From Streptomyces sp. 378 (GTDB lineage: Bacteria; Actinomycetota; Actinomycetes; Streptomycetales; Streptomycetaceae): 64,000 nt of DNA. Shown here piece after piece: positions 9,017 to 18,620 of this stretch. The notes below the pieces were generated by a model. The model was not told the DNA's origin. It ran no database searches and saw only the letters and a program-made list of their open reading frames with translations. Position numbers and translations under genes: made by a program. The stretch covers positions 124,001 to 188,000 of the forward strand of contig NZ_JASKMS010000007.1 in the NCBI RefSeq assembly GCF_030124145.1, in the 5' to 3' direction. Within the stretch, counting starts at the first letter, position 1. Each line of letters begins with the position of its first letter.

Positions 9017-9250
9017 CTACAGATGGACGACCGGACAGGTCAGGGTGCGGGTGATGCCGTCCACCTGCTGGACCTTGGCGACCACCATGCGGCCGAGATC
9101 GTCGACGGTGTCGGCCTGCGCCCGCACGATCACGTCGTACGGTCCCGTCACGTCCTCGGCCTGGATGACCCCAGGGATCTTGCTGATCGTCTCGGCGACG
9201 GTCGACGCCTTACCGACCTCCGTCTGGATCAGGATGTACGCCTGTACCAC
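9017..9250 (-). CDS. stand-alone Lrp/AsnC ligand-binding (RAM) domain protein
   Basis: A 77-residue protein made only of the effector-binding ACT-like domain of Lrp/AsnC regulators (VQAYILIQTEVGKASTVAE, VTGPYDVIVRAQADTVDDLG). No helix-turn-helix is present. Such proteins oligomerise and bind amino acids; how they act in streptomycetes is not known. It starts with GTG at 9250 and is divergent from thiL. Confidence 0.88.
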   Translation of the reverse strand: MVQAYILIQTEVGKASTVAETISKIPGVIQAEDVTGPYDVIVRAQADTVDDLGRMVVAKVQQVDGITRTLTCPVVHL

Positions 9251-9456
9251 GGAACCTCCAGGGCGGCCACGAGGATCATGTGGGGAAAAGGAACGCCACG
9301 GTATCGCGTCGCCGCTCGCCGCGGGGAGACCTGCGGGGACCGGGTCTTGCGCGCCGGGGTGCAGGTCCGGCAGAACTTGACGGTCACCTCGACCGTAGCG
9401 AGGACTGAGATGCCTCGCGACCGGTCACGGACAGGGACAGAAGGGGCGAAAGGGCA

Positions 9457-10422
9457 ATGAAGGGCACTGTTGGTGAGCTCGGTGAGTTCGGGCTCATCAG
9501 GGAGCTCACCTCCCGTCTGACCACCACCCCGGCGGTCCGGGTCGGCCCCGGCGACGACGCCGCCGTGGTGGCCGCGCCCGACCGCAGGGTCGTGGCGAGC
9601 ACCGACATCCTGGTGGAGGGCCGGCACTTCCGCCGCGACTGGTCGACGGCCTACGACGTGGGTCGCAAGGCGGCCGCGCAGAACCTCGCCGACATCGCCG
9701 CCATGGGCGCCGTACCGACCGCGCTGCTGCTCGGCCTGGTCGTCCCGGCCGAGCTGCCGGTGACCTGGCCGAGCGAACTGATGGACGGCCTGCGCGACGA
9801 ATGTCAGGTGGCGGGCGCCGCCGTGGTCGGTGGAGACGTCGTACGCGGCGACTCGATCATGGTGTCGATCACCGCGCTCGGTGATCTGCGCAACCAGGAG
9901 CCGGTGACGCGGGCGGGCGCCCAGCCCGGCGATCTCGTCGCCGTGACGGGCTGGCTGGGCTGGTCCGCGGCCGGGTACGCGGTGCTGTCCCGGGGGTTCC
10001 GTTCGCCGCGGGCGTTCGTGGAGGCCCACCGGCGGCCCGAGCCGCCGTACCACGCGGGTCCCGCCGCCGCCGGGCTCGGGGCGACCGCGATGTGCGACGT
10101 GAGCGACGGGCTGATCGCCGACCTCGGGCACATCGCGGAGGCCAGCAAGGTCCGCATCGACATCCGCTCCGGGGCGATCGACATCCCGTCCCAGATGAAC
10201 GACATCGGGCAGGCCGTCGGGGTCGACCCCATGCAGTGGGTGCTGACCGGGGGAGAGGACCACGCGATCGTGGCGACCTTCCCGCCGGACGTGAAGCTGC
10301 CCGCCCGTTGGAAGGTCATCGGCGAGGTCCTCAACCCCTCGGCGCTGCCGCAGGTGACGGTCGACGGGGCGCCGTGGACCAGCAAGGGCGGCTGGGACCA
10401 CTTCGGGGACATAGAGTCATGA
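9457..10422 (+). CDS. thiL: thiamine-monophosphate kinase ThiL
   Basis: ThiL phosphorylates thiamine monophosphate to the active diphosphate. The 321-residue protein has the PurM-like motifs GPGDDAAVV near residue 28, [15 protein letters not shown], and [19 protein letters not shown], plus [16 protein letters not shown] and [12 protein letters not shown] in the second domain. It starts with ATG at 9457. Its stop overlaps the start of thiD (ATGA), coupling two thiamine-pathway kinases. Confidence 0.97.
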   Translation: MKGTVGELGEFGLIRELTSRLTTTPAVRVGPGDDAAVVAAPDRRVVASTDILVEGRHFRRDWSTAYDVGRKAAAQNLADIAAMGAVPTALLLGLVVPAELPVTWPSELMDGLRDECQVAGAAVVGGDVVRGDSIMVSITALGDLRNQEPVTRAGAQPGDLVAVTGWLGWSAAGYAVLSRGFRSPRAFVEAHRRPEPPYHAGPAAAGLGATAMCDVSDGLIADLGHIAEASKVRIDIRSGAIDIPSQMNDIGQAVGVDPMQWVLTGGEDHAIVATFPPDVKLPARWKVIGEVLNPSALPQVTVDGAPWTSKGGWDHFGDIES

Positions 10423-11210
10423 TCCCGAATGTTCTGACGGTGGCGGGCTCCGACTCGGGCGGCGGCGCGGGCATTCAGGCCGACCTCAAGACGATGCTCG
10501 CGCTCGGCGTGCACGGCATGAGCGTGGTCACGGCGGTGACCGCGCAGAACTCCCTCGGTGTGCAGGGGGCTTGGGAACTGCCCGTGGAGGCCGTGCGGGC
10601 CCAGTACCGCAGTGTCGTCGACGACATCGGCGTCCAGGCGGTCAAGACCGGCATGCTGGCCTCCGCGGAACTGGTGGAGGCGGTGGCGGCGTTGATCGCG
10701 GGGACGGACGCCCCGGCCGTCGTCGACCCGGTGGGCGTCTCCAAGCACGGCGACGCCCTGCTCGCCGCCTCGGCGCTGGACTCCGTCCGTACGAAGCTGC
10801 TGCCGGTGGCGACGGTCGCCACACCGAACCTCGACGAGGTGGCCCAGCTCACGGGCGTACGGGTCGAGTCGGAGGCGGAGATGCGGCAGGCCGCCTCGGC
10901 CGTCCTCGGGTACGGGCCGCGCTGGGTGCTGATCAAGGGCGGGCACCTGCCCGGTGACGCCGTCGACCTGCTCACCGACGGCTCCGAGGAGCACTGGCTG
11001 CGGGCGCCGAGGCATGACAACCGCCACACCCACGGCACCGGATGCACGCTCGCGTCCGCGATCGCCTCCGAGATCGCCAAGGGGCGGTCCGTGCCGGAGG
11101 CGGTGGCGGCGGCGAAGCGGTACGTCACCGGGGCGGTCGCGGCCGGGTTCGCGCTCGGTGGGGGAATCGGGCCCGTGGATCACGGCTGGCGCTTCCGCGG
11201 GGGCGTGTAG
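10419..11210 (+). CDS. thiD: hydroxymethylpyrimidine (phosphate) kinase ThiD
   Basis: ThiD phosphorylates the pyrimidine precursor of thiamine twice. The 263-residue ribokinase-fold protein carries [18 protein letters not shown] at the N-terminus (substrate binding), [20 protein letters not shown], and the nucleotide/catalytic loop [15 protein letters not shown]. The ATG at 10419 overlaps the thiL stop. There is no ThiE or ThiM fusion, and other thiamine genes are not in the window. Confidence 0.96.
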   Translation: MIPNVLTVAGSDSGGGAGIQADLKTMLALGVHGMSVVTAVTAQNSLGVQGAWELPVEAVRAQYRSVVDDIGVQAVKTGMLASAELVEAVAALIAGTDAPAVVDPVGVSKHGDALLAASALDSVRTKLLPVATVATPNLDEVAQLTGVRVESEAEMRQAASAVLGYGPRWVLIKGGHLPGDAVDLLTDGSEEHWLRAPRHDNRHTHGTGCTLASAIASEIAKGRSVPEAVAAAKRYVTGAVAAGFALGGGIGPVDHGWRFRGGV

Positions 11211-11384
11211 CCGCCGAGGCGCGGTGCCGAACTGCGACGCTCCGGCGTCAGGGCACCGTGCCGCCCGGGCCCGCCGGGCCGTGGGCCCGCGGGGGACTGC
11301 CGGTGCATGGGCCCGCGGGGAACGCTTGACTCGCCCGGGCAACGTCTGAGGAACGTCGTGAGGAACGTCTCGGGAACGGCAAAG

Positions 11385-11412
11385 AGCCGGCCCACCAGAA
11401 GGTGGACCGGCT
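11385..11412 (-). terminator. terminator hairpin after rpmB
   Basis: Imperfect inverted repeat GCCGG(C)CCACC / GGTGG(A)CCGGC with an AGAA loop, 39 bases beyond the rpmB stop. An AAAG/CTTT pairing flanks the stem. It lies between convergent thiD and rpmB and could serve both. Confidence 0.65.
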
Positions 11413-11450
11413 TTGCAGCGAACCAGCAGTGGCCGCGCGCTAGCTGAGCG

Positions 11451-11636
11451 TCAGCGCGAGACCTTGCCGGCCTTGATGCACGAGGTGCAAGCGTTCACGC
11501 GCTTCGGCGTCCCGCCCACCACGGTACGCACACGCTGGATGTTCGGGTTCCAGCGGCGGGACGTACGGCGGTGCGAGTGCGAGATGTTGTTGCCGAAGCC
11601 CGGCCCCTTGCCGCAGACGTCGCAGTTGGCAGCCAC
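11451..11636 (-). CDS. rpmB: 50S ribosomal protein L28
   Basis: L28 (61 residues) is a small structural protein of the large ribosomal subunit. The start [17 protein letters not shown] and the tail [11 protein letters not shown] are typical. Cys5, Cys8, Cys50 and Cys53 form the zinc-binding C+ version of the protein; streptomycetes also encode zinc-free paralogues elsewhere that replace such proteins in zinc starvation. It is transcribed alone, divergent from the FakA-like gene. Confidence 0.97.
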   Translation of the reverse strand: MAANCDVCGKGPGFGNNISHSHRRTSRRWNPNIQRVRTVVGGTPKRVNACTSCIKAGKVSR

Positions 11637-11671
11637 GGGTCACTCCAAAGACTTCAGATGCACTTACGGTT

Positions 11672-11721
11672 GATCCCGGCAGGCCGGGATCGAGATTCTC
11701 GGGCTCCAGGAGCCCGCGAGA
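11672..11721 (-). promoter_or_regulatory. two tandem hairpins in the rpmB leader
   Basis: GATCCCGG/CCGGGATC (11672-11691, 4-base loop) is followed by TCTC-GGGCTCC/GGAGCCC-GAGA (11697-11721). They lie 36-85 bases upstream of rpmB on its coding strand. They could be a regulatory leader or an operator pair; the order and identity are inference. Confidence 0.4.
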
Positions 11722-11902
11722 TCTGAGTGGCGTTGCCAGGGGGAAGGCCCGATCGGATCGGGCAACCGGAGCAGCATACAACGGCTGCACCCGTGGAACG
11801 AAACTACCACGGCAGCTCAGGGGCCCGGTCCCCTCCCTCTTCCGGTGAAGACCGCCCCGGGGTCTACGCTGCGTGCCACGTCCAGCAGCTCAGGGAGGCG
11901 CG

Positions 11903-13642
11903 GTGGCGCAGGTGCCGCAGACATTCTTCGATGCTCTCGCGGTGCGCACCTGGTGCGGTCTCGCGCTGGAGACCCTGGGGCGGGCGCGTGAGGAGATCGA
12001 CGCGATCAACGTCTATCCGGTCGCGGACGGGGACACCGGCACGAACCTGTATCTGACCGTGGAGTCGGCCGTCGCGGCCGTCGAGGCGGTCTTCACCGGG
12101 CACGCGGCGGCGTCCGGCCCGGACGGCCCGACGCTCGCCGACGCGACCCGGGCGATGGCGCACGGCGCCCTCATCGGTGCCCGCGGGAACTCCGGGACGA
12201 TCCTCGCCCAGCTCCTGCGCGGCATGGCCCAGGTGCTGGCCGGCGACGGCGCCGCCCGAGCCGACGGGCAGGGCCTGCGGCTCGCCCTGCGGCACGCGGC
12301 CGACTCCGCCCGCCGGGCCGTGGCCCACCCCGTCGAGGGCACCGTCCTCACCGTCGCCTCGGCCGCCGCCGACGCCGCGGACAGCGCGGAGGGCGACTGC
12401 GGGGCGGTGGCCCGGGCGGCCTACGACGGGGCCACGGCGGCCCTCGCCGCGACCCCGGCCCAGCTGCCCGTCCTGGAACGCGCCGGAGTGGTCGACGCCG
12501 GGGGACGGGGACTGGTGGCGGTGCTCGGGGCGCTGGTGGAGACGCTCACGAGGGAGAAGCCGGGGGCGCTCGGGGGGAGTGCGCGCACCGGCCCCTTTTC
12601 GGTTCCCCACGCGCGCGTGGGACCGGGAGCGTGCCCCGCCGTGCCGGTCGAGGGCGAACCGGAAGCGCCGGAGCGTCCGGACGAGTGCGCCGACAGTGCC
12701 GCCGCACCGGGCCGGGACGGACCGGCGTTCGAGGTGATCTACCTCCTGGAGGCCGAAGACCGGGCCGTGGAGCGGCTGCGCGAGCGGCTCGACGCCCTCG
12801 GCGACTCCCTCGTCGTGGTCGGCGGCGACGGACTGTGGAACGTCCACGTGCATGTGGACGACGCGGGTGCCGCCGTCGAGGCGGGCATCGAGGCCGGGCG
12901 GCCCCACCGGATCCGCATCACGCACTTCGGCGCGGGCGACGTGCACACCACCGGCGCCGAGCGGCCGCCCCGGGAACGCGCCCAGCGGGCCGTCGTGGCC
13001 GTCGTGCCCGGCGAGGGCCTGGCCGGTCTGTACACCGAGGCCGGGGCGACGACCGTGCTCGCCCGCCCCGGGGAGCCGCCCGCGAGCGGCGAGCTCGTCC
13101 AGGCGCTACGGCGGGCCCACGCGCGCGAGGTCGTGCTGCTGCCGAACGACGCCGACCTGCGCCACACGGCCGCGGCGGCCGCCGAGCAGGTCCGCACGGA
13201 GGGCATCCGCGTGGCGCTGATCCCCACCCGCTCGGCGGTCCAGGGCATCGCGGCGCTGGCCGTGCACGAGCCGGACCGCCGCTTCGACGAGGACGTCGTC
13301 TCGATGACGTCGGCCGCCGGGGCCACCCGCTACGCCGAGGTCACCGTCGCCGAGCACCAGTCCTGGACGATGGCCGGCATCTGCCAGGCCGGCGATGTCC
13401 TGGGGCTCATCGACGGGGACGTGGCCGTGATCGGCGCGGACGTCGCCGAGACCGCCGAGACCGTCCTGGACCGGATGCTCTCGGCCGGGGGCGAGATGGT
13501 CACCCTGGTCCTCGGCGACGAGGCTCCCGACAGCGTCGCCGAGCATCTGGAGGGCCGGGTCCGCGAGAGGTACCTCGCCGTCGACACCGTTGTGTACCGG
13601 GGCGGACGGCAGGGGGCCCTGCTCCTCATCGGCGTGGAGTAG
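11903..13642 (+). CDS. DAK2/DhaL-domain kinase, FakA (YloV) family
   Basis: A 579-residue protein of the FakA/YloV family, which phosphorylates fatty acids bound to a FakB (DegV) partner. Residues about 10-200 form the DhaL nucleotide-binding domain with NVYPVADGDTGTNLYLT (Mg-ATP aspartates) and ARGNSGTILAQLLRG. A middle linker rich in Pro and Gly is followed by a DAK1-like substrate domain (VVGGDGLWNVHVHVDDAG) and a C-terminal SMTSAAGATRYAEVTVAE region. The GTG at 11903 follows a GGGAGG site. In many bacteria this gene stands next to recG; here the HSP90/TPR pair separates them. The substrate in streptomycetes is not established. Confidence 0.85.
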   Translation: MAQVPQTFFDALAVRTWCGLALETLGRAREEIDAINVYPVADGDTGTNLYLTVESAVAAVEAVFTGHAAASGPDGPTLADATRAMAHGALIGARGNSGTILAQLLRGMAQVLAGDGAARADGQGLRLALRHAADSARRAVAHPVEGTVLTVASAAADAADSAEGDCGAVARAAYDGATAALAATPAQLPVLERAGVVDAGGRGLVAVLGALVETLTREKPGALGGSARTGPFSVPHARVGPGACPAVPVEGEPEAPERPDECADSAAAPGRDGPAFEVIYLLEAEDRAVERLRERLDALGDSLVVVGGDGLWNVHVHVDDAGAAVEAGIEAGRPHRIRITHFGAGDVHTTGAERPPRERAQRAVVAVVPGEGLAGLYTEAGATTVLARPGEPPASGELVQALRRAHAREVVLLPNDADLRHTAAAAAEQVRTEGIRVALIPTRSAVQGIAALAVHEPDRRFDEDVVSMTSAAGATRYAEVTVAEHQSWTMAGICQAGDVLGLIDGDVAVIGADVAETAETVLDRMLSAGGEMVTLVLGDEAPDSVAEHLEGRVRERYLAVDTVVYRGGRQGALLLIGVE

Positions 13643-13680
13643 GCCCGGCCGCCTCAGTCCGGCCCCTCAGACCGGCCCCC

Positions 13681-16599
13681 TCAGTCCGGCCGCCGCCTCG
13701 GCAGACGGAGCAGCTCCTCCGCCTCCAGCCGCCGGGCCCGCACCACATCGTCCTCACCGGCACCGCGCCCCTCGTAGGCGGCCAGCACCGCACGCGCGCG
13801 TGCCATCGCGTCGGCCGTGCGGCCCAGGTCGGCCTCCAGCCGGCCCGCCGCGAGTTCCGCTCCGGTGCGGCTGTGCAGGGCGTCGTCCCCGAGAGAGGCG
13901 AACACCTCGGCCGATCGCGCCACCTGAGCCAGTGCCTCCTCGAACACGGCTCGATCCACGGGGCCTTCCGCGTCCTCGGAGACGGAGCGGACCAGCAGAT
14001 CGCCGAACTGTCCGTGGGTATGACCCAGTTCGGCGACGAGCTGCTGCCGGGACTCCCCGTCGGACGCCGCGTCCCGGGCCGCCTCGCACTCCCGCACCGC
14101 GTCCGCCATCAGGTTCCGTGCCACTCCCGGCCTGTCCTCCGCGTCCAGCGCCAGCCAGGCGCGGGCCCGCAGGGAGCGGACCAGGCCGGTCGTGTCGCCG
14201 AGGTCGCGCCACAGGTCGCCCGCGCGCGCGTAGGCCCGGTCCGCCTCCGCGGGCAGCCCGGCCTGCCCGAGGGACTCCCCGGCCAGGTGGGCGAGGGTCG
14301 CGTGGTCGTGCTGCTCGGGCCAGTGGCGGGCGATCTCGGCGGCCCGCAGGCGCCGTTCGGCGGCCGCGCGGTGCTCGCCGAGCTCGCTCAGGCAGTCACC
14401 GAGCCACCACTGCGTCTGCACGACGGCCCCGTCGCCGTGAGTCTCCGCTGTCAGGTCCGGCAGCGCCGACTCCAGCACCTCCGCGGCCTCGGCCCACCGC
14501 CCCTGCCGCAGCAGATGGCCGCCGAGCTGCTGTCGCGCCCAGGCGCCCAGCGTCGCCGTCTCGCCCGCCTCGTCGGCCCAGTGCGCCGCCTCCAGGGCGT
14601 GCCGGGCGGCCTCCACGGCATCGCCCCGGCCACCGACGACCTCGGCGAGCTGGAGGTGCAGCTGGGCCCGTCCCGGCGCCTCCAGCTCCGCTCCGCCGTG
14701 CTCCAGGGCCGCCCGCAGCGCCCGCTCCGCCTCCGCCGTGTCGCCGAGATGGTGGGCCAGGGAGGCCAGCCGGGCCTCGTACTCCACCGCGAACCACGGC
14801 AGCCCCGCCGCGACGAACGCCGCCGCGCCCCGGGCGAACAGCTCCGCGGCCCTCTCCAGGTCCCCCGAGAGCCCCGCCAGCTCCCCGAGCATCGCCCGGG
14901 CCTCGGCGGCCCGCGCGGCCAGCCGCACGTCCTCCCCGGCCCGGCCGTCGACCAGCGCGAGGACCTCCCGCACGGCCGCCTCGGCCGCGGCCCGCACCGC
15001 GCTGTCGCCCTCGCCGGCGTGCGCCCGCCGCGTCAGGATCCGCGCCCGGCTCATCACGACGGCCGCGGTCTGCCGTATCCCCGTGCCGTCGGCGGCGTAC
15101 AGCGCGCGGACCTCGTCGTACGGACCCGCCACCGCCTCGACGGCCCCGTCCACGTCGCCCGCGAGCGCGCGGACGTACGCCCCACGCGCGCGTGCCGCGA
15201 GGGCCTCACCCGGATCGCCCGCCTCCGAGTAGAGATCCGCGGCCCGTTCGAAGAGGGCGACGCCCTCGGGGCCGAGGGACATCGCCTCGTGGTCGGCCAT
15301 CTCCGCACGGTCACGCGGATCCAGTTCGACACCCCGAGCGGTCTCGGCGACCGCCGCCCAGGCCTCCACGGCTCCCGGCCGCAGGGTGTCCGACAGCCGC
15401 CGCGCCTCGGCCAGGAGGACGGGCAGATCCGGCTGCCCGGTGACGGCGGCCGGAGCCGCGGGGGGAGCGGGCAGGGGCGACCGCCGCACCGACCGCAGCC
15501 CCAGCGGCAGCCGTTCCACCAGCGGTCGCCGCGCCATCCGCGCGCGTGCCCGTTCGCTCACGTGCGGGGTGCCGTTGCGCTCGTCGAAGCGCGCCGCCAG
15601 GGCAAGGGCCTCCCCGCGCGCGTGCGCGGCGAGTTCGCGGGCGGTCCACTCCCGGCCGGCCGGGCCCGGCACCTGCCGCTCGCCCAGCTCGAGCCCGGTG
15701 AGGCGGTCCATGAGCAGGGCCACCACGCTCATGAAGTCCAGCCTGCTCTGCGGATGCCCGTCACCGGTGAAGTACGCCGGCCGCTCCGCGAGCAGTTCGA
15801 GGCCCCGAGCCTCGTTGCCGGTCAGCGCGCAGAACTCCACGTGCTCCGCGTATGCCCCGCGCATGCTCTCCATCGCCCGGACGAGCCGGAAGCCCCGCAG
15901 GTGGTGGGCGCGGGCCTCGTCGAAGCGGCCCAGCCGCAGCAGCGGCACCAGGGACGACGCGAGGGCCGAGTGCGGTTCGTGGGCGCAGGCGTACTCGCCC
16001 TCCAGCACCGGCCGCCACAGCTCAAGGGCCTGCGCGTCCCGCCCCCGCTCCGCCTGCCACCAGCCCTGACCGTGCAGCTCGCAGGCATGGCAGTCCGCCA
16101 TGCTGTCCCGGTCGGCGGCCAGCCACGCCGCGTACGCCCGCTCGGCCCGCGCCACGTCCCCGACATGCGCGGCCACACTGTGCTCGGCGCTGCGCACCGC
16201 CCGCTCGGAGTGCCCGGCCAGTCGGTAGCGGTGCTCCATCTCGCCGAGCCACTTCTCGATCGACGCGAGCGGGATGTGCGGCTGGTCCAGCATGCCGGCC
16301 GAGACCCATTTGAAGACCCAGTGCAGCGAGTGGGTCTCGTACGCGTCGAAGTCCTCGGGCCGTTCGTCCCACATGCGCAGCAGCCGGGCGAAAGGGACGA
16401 ACATCTTCCCCTTCTCGGAGCTGTAGTTGTAGACCTTCAGCTGATGGCCGAGCGCCTCGATCACGGCGAGCGGGATGTTCAGCTTCTCGGCCGCCGTCAG
16501 CAGCTGCTCCGCGCGCGCGTTGCGGGCCGGCCCCTCCGGCCGCCCGGCGTTCTCCGCCATCGCCTCGCGCAACGCGTCGAAGTCCGGGATCTCGCTCAT
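13681..16599 (-). CDS. large TPR-repeat protein paired with HSP90-like gene
   Basis: A 972-residue, Ala/Glu/Leu-rich protein made of many helical hairpins that read as tetratricopeptide repeats (for example ARAERAYAAWLAADRDS, EAERALRAALEHGG, RWAEAAEVLESALPDL). There is no signal peptide or membrane segment. The N-terminal 170 residues have few repeats and a conserved-looking FDAYETHSLHWVFKWV segment. The ATG at 16599 overlaps the HSP90 stop (ATGA), so translation is coupled. TPR proteins are the classical co-chaperones of eukaryotic HSP90; a scaffold or client-selecting role is an inference from that pairing. Confidence 0.8.
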   Translation of the reverse strand: MSEIPDFDALREAMAENAGRPEGPARNARAEQLLTAAEKLNIPLAVIEALGHQLKVYNYSSEKGKMFVPFARLLRMWDERPEDFDAYETHSLHWVFKWVSAGMLDQPHIPLASIEKWLGEMEHRYRLAGHSERAVRSAEHSVAAHVGDVARAERAYAAWLAADRDSMADCHACELHGQGWWQAERGRDAQALELWRPVLEGEYACAHEPHSALASSLVPLLRLGRFDEARAHHLRGFRLVRAMESMRGAYAEHVEFCALTGNEARGLELLAERPAYFTGDGHPQSRLDFMSVVALLMDRLTGLELGERQVPGPAGREWTARELAAHARGEALALAARFDERNGTPHVSERARARMARRPLVERLPLGLRSVRRSPLPAPPAAPAAVTGQPDLPVLLAEARRLSDTLRPGAVEAWAAVAETARGVELDPRDRAEMADHEAMSLGPEGVALFERAADLYSEAGDPGEALAARARGAYVRALAGDVDGAVEAVAGPYDEVRALYAADGTGIRQTAAVVMSRARILTRRAHAGEGDSAVRAAAEAAVREVLALVDGRAGEDVRLAARAAEARAMLGELAGLSGDLERAAELFARGAAAFVAAGLPWFAVEYEARLASLAHHLGDTAEAERALRAALEHGGAELEAPGRAQLHLQLAEVVGGRGDAVEAARHALEAAHWADEAGETATLGAWARQQLGGHLLRQGRWAEAAEVLESALPDLTAETHGDGAVVQTQWWLGDCLSELGEHRAAAERRLRAAEIARHWPEQHDHATLAHLAGESLGQAGLPAEADRAYARAGDLWRDLGDTTGLVRSLRARAWLALDAEDRPGVARNLMADAVRECEAARDAASDGESRQQLVAELGHTHGQFGDLLVRSVSEDAEGPVDRAVFEEALAQVARSAEVFASLGDDALHSRTGAELAAGRLEADLGRTADAMARARAVLAAYEGRGAGEDDVVRARRLEAEELLRLPRRRPD

Positions 16600-18440
16600 G
16601 CCCGACCGTCCTCGCTGTGTGTGGCCCACTCCAGGAGGCCGACGAACGCGCGGTTGAGCAGCGCCGAGTCGGCCGGCCTCAGCGGCCGCTGTGCCATCAG
16701 CAGTGCCTGCCCGTACAGCGACTCCGTGGCGGTGCCGATCAGCTCCGGGTCGGGCAGCGCGGCGATCCGCCGCACGAGCGGGTTGAGATGGTTCAGCACC
16801 AGACGCGCGCGGGGGGCGCTGCCGCGCAGGGAGCCGAGGATGCCCGCCCACAGGTCGTCGGCCTGCGCCTCGGCGTCCGCCCTGGCCTGCTCGTGCCGGG
16901 CGTCCCGGTCGTCGAGGTGCAGCGCGGGCAGGGACAGCGGGTGGAAGGCCCGCAGGACGACGTCACAGCCGAGCGGGTCGAGCCGGGCCCGGGCCGCCGC
17001 CAGGAAGCCGGACAGGCGCAGTTCCTCGGCCGGGTCGACCGCGTCCAGGTGCGAGGTCACCGTCTCCGCGTCCAGTTCGGCGACCACCGTGCCCGGCCGC
17101 ACCGACGGCAGCGCCTGGATCAGCTCGCCGTCGTACGTGTAACCGCCGTTGATCACGCCGATGCCCTGCGCGGACGCGATCGGCGCGACCTGCCGGTATT
17201 CCTCGACGGTCCGCGTGAAGTGCACCACCGCGTACCGCTGCGCGAACTCCTCCAGGGACAGCCGCCCGCCGGTCGTCTCGAACGGAAGCCACGGCAGCAT
17301 CGTGCGCAGCATCTCCCGGTCGTGCCGGGCCAGCGACTTCACACCCAGGTGGTGCACCGACAGGAACGCGGCCAACCGCTCCGGGTCACCGGCCGCCAGC
17401 CCCGTCAGCCAGGCCCGGATCCGCTCGCCCAGTGCCTCCCGCACACCGGCCAGCGTCTCGTCCTCGTACAGCGCCTCGCGTGACGCCGTGGGCCGCAGGC
17501 TGTCCGTGTCGAGCACGCAGCGCACGAAGAACGCCCAGTCGGGCAGCAGCTGTTCGGCCCGCTCGGTCAGCAGCATGCCCTTCAGATGCACGCGGTGACC
17601 CGCGCGCTGGGCCGGGTTCACCGCTGAGGGCAGCACGAAGGCCACCCCGCGGATGCCTGCCAGCGGCACGGACAGGTCGATCGTGTCCAGCGGGGTGAAG
17701 CCGAACAGCTCGTGGCAGTGCCGGGCGAGGGCGACGCGGCGGGCGGCCGGACCCGGGTACGGACGGTCCCACGGGGCCGGAAGATCGGTGACCGCCTCGT
17801 CTCCCACCCGCACGTCGTACGGCAGCAGCGAGCCGAAGTCCCGGGCCAGCGTCTCGACCCGCCCGGGCGCGAACCACTCCGCGGCGCCCGCCCGGGCCAC
17901 CAGATGCACGGTGGTGCCCGGTTCGGGCCGCTCGGCGTCCGGCAGCGTCCGCACGGTGTACGAACCGTCCTCGGACGCCGTCCACTCCACCGGCGGCGCC
18001 CCGGGCGTACGGGCGCTGCGGCTGACGACCCGGATCCGCTCGGCGACGACGAAACAGGCCAGCAGCCCGATCCCGAACTGCCCGAGGAAGCCGGACCGGA
18101 CCTCCTGAAGCCCCTCGGCGCGCTTCGAACTGCGCCCGATGGTGGCCAGCAGGCTGTGCACGTCCGCCTCGGTGAGCCCCACGCCGGTGTCCTCGACGCG
18201 CAGGGCGCCGCCCTCCGCGTACAGCCGGACCCGGGCAGGGGCGCCGGGCTCGTCCGCGCGTCTGGCCGTGATGGCGTCCACGGCGTTCTGCAGCAGCTCG
18301 CGCAGATAGACCTTCGGACTGGAGTAGAGGTGCTGGGAGAGCAGGTCCACCAGACCACGCAGGTCGACCTGGAACGTATGAGGTGGAGGGGACGGCGGGG
18401 AGGGCTGGGATGCCGGTGAGCTCTGGGAGTCCATCATCAC
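16596..18440 (-). CDS. HSP90-family ATPase (HtpG-like, divergent)
   Basis: A 614-residue GHKL ATPase chaperone. The N-terminal domain has YLRELLQNAVDAI (catalytic Glu and Mg-binding Asn), VEDTGVGLTEADV (DxGxG) and the lid loop GQFGIGLLACFVV. The middle domain has HLKGMLLTERAEQLLPDWAFFVRCVLDTDSLRPTASRE, equivalent to the HtpG region that senses ATP. The protein is close to HtpG length but diverges at the C-terminus, and has a Pro/Ser-rich start (residues 1-20). It has no C-terminal MEEVD-like peptide. It is first in a two-gene operon with the TPR protein and divergent from recG. Confidence 0.88.
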   Translation of the reverse strand: MMMDSQSSPASQPSPPSPPPHTFQVDLRGLVDLLSQHLYSSPKVYLRELLQNAVDAITARRADEPGAPARVRLYAEGGALRVEDTGVGLTEADVHSLLATIGRSSKRAEGLQEVRSGFLGQFGIGLLACFVVAERIRVVSRSARTPGAPPVEWTASEDGSYTVRTLPDAERPEPGTTVHLVARAGAAEWFAPGRVETLARDFGSLLPYDVRVGDEAVTDLPAPWDRPYPGPAARRVALARHCHELFGFTPLDTIDLSVPLAGIRGVAFVLPSAVNPAQRAGHRVHLKGMLLTERAEQLLPDWAFFVRCVLDTDSLRPTASREALYEDETLAGVREALGERIRAWLTGLAAGDPERLAAFLSVHHLGVKSLARHDREMLRTMLPWLPFETTGGRLSLEEFAQRYAVVHFTRTVEEYRQVAPIASAQGIGVINGGYTYDGELIQALPSVRPGTVVAELDAETVTSHLDAVDPAEELRLSGFLAAARARLDPLGCDVVLRAFHPLSLPALHLDDRDARHEQARADAEAQADDLWAGILGSLRGSAPRARLVLNHLNPLVRRIAALPDPELIGTATESLYGQALLMAQRPLRPADSALLNRAFVGLLEWATHSEDGRA

Positions 18441-18620
18441 GGCGCCGGTGGGGGACTCGCGACGGCGCGGGGTCGGGCGGTCCCGGTGGGGCGGTGACCG
18501 CGAAGAAGGGCCGGGAGCGCGTCATCCTAGGGCCCGAACGAGCCGCCTGACCAGGGGTTTCCGGGATCTTTACGGCGATCCGCCGCGGCCTGGAAGCCAT
18601 TGTCAGTGCCGTGGTGTGCA

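Noticed and set aside
12631..17142. Very long open frame on the plus strand (over 1,500 codons)
   Set aside because: It is the antisense shadow of the fakA, TPR and HSP90 genes, Arg/Pro/Gly rich with no family patterns; open frames of this kind are normal in high G+C DNA.
18600..18620. TTG at 18600 as the start of recG
   Set aside because: It would add MSVPWCA before the conserved MDLVPALEEPL start and has no ribosome site.
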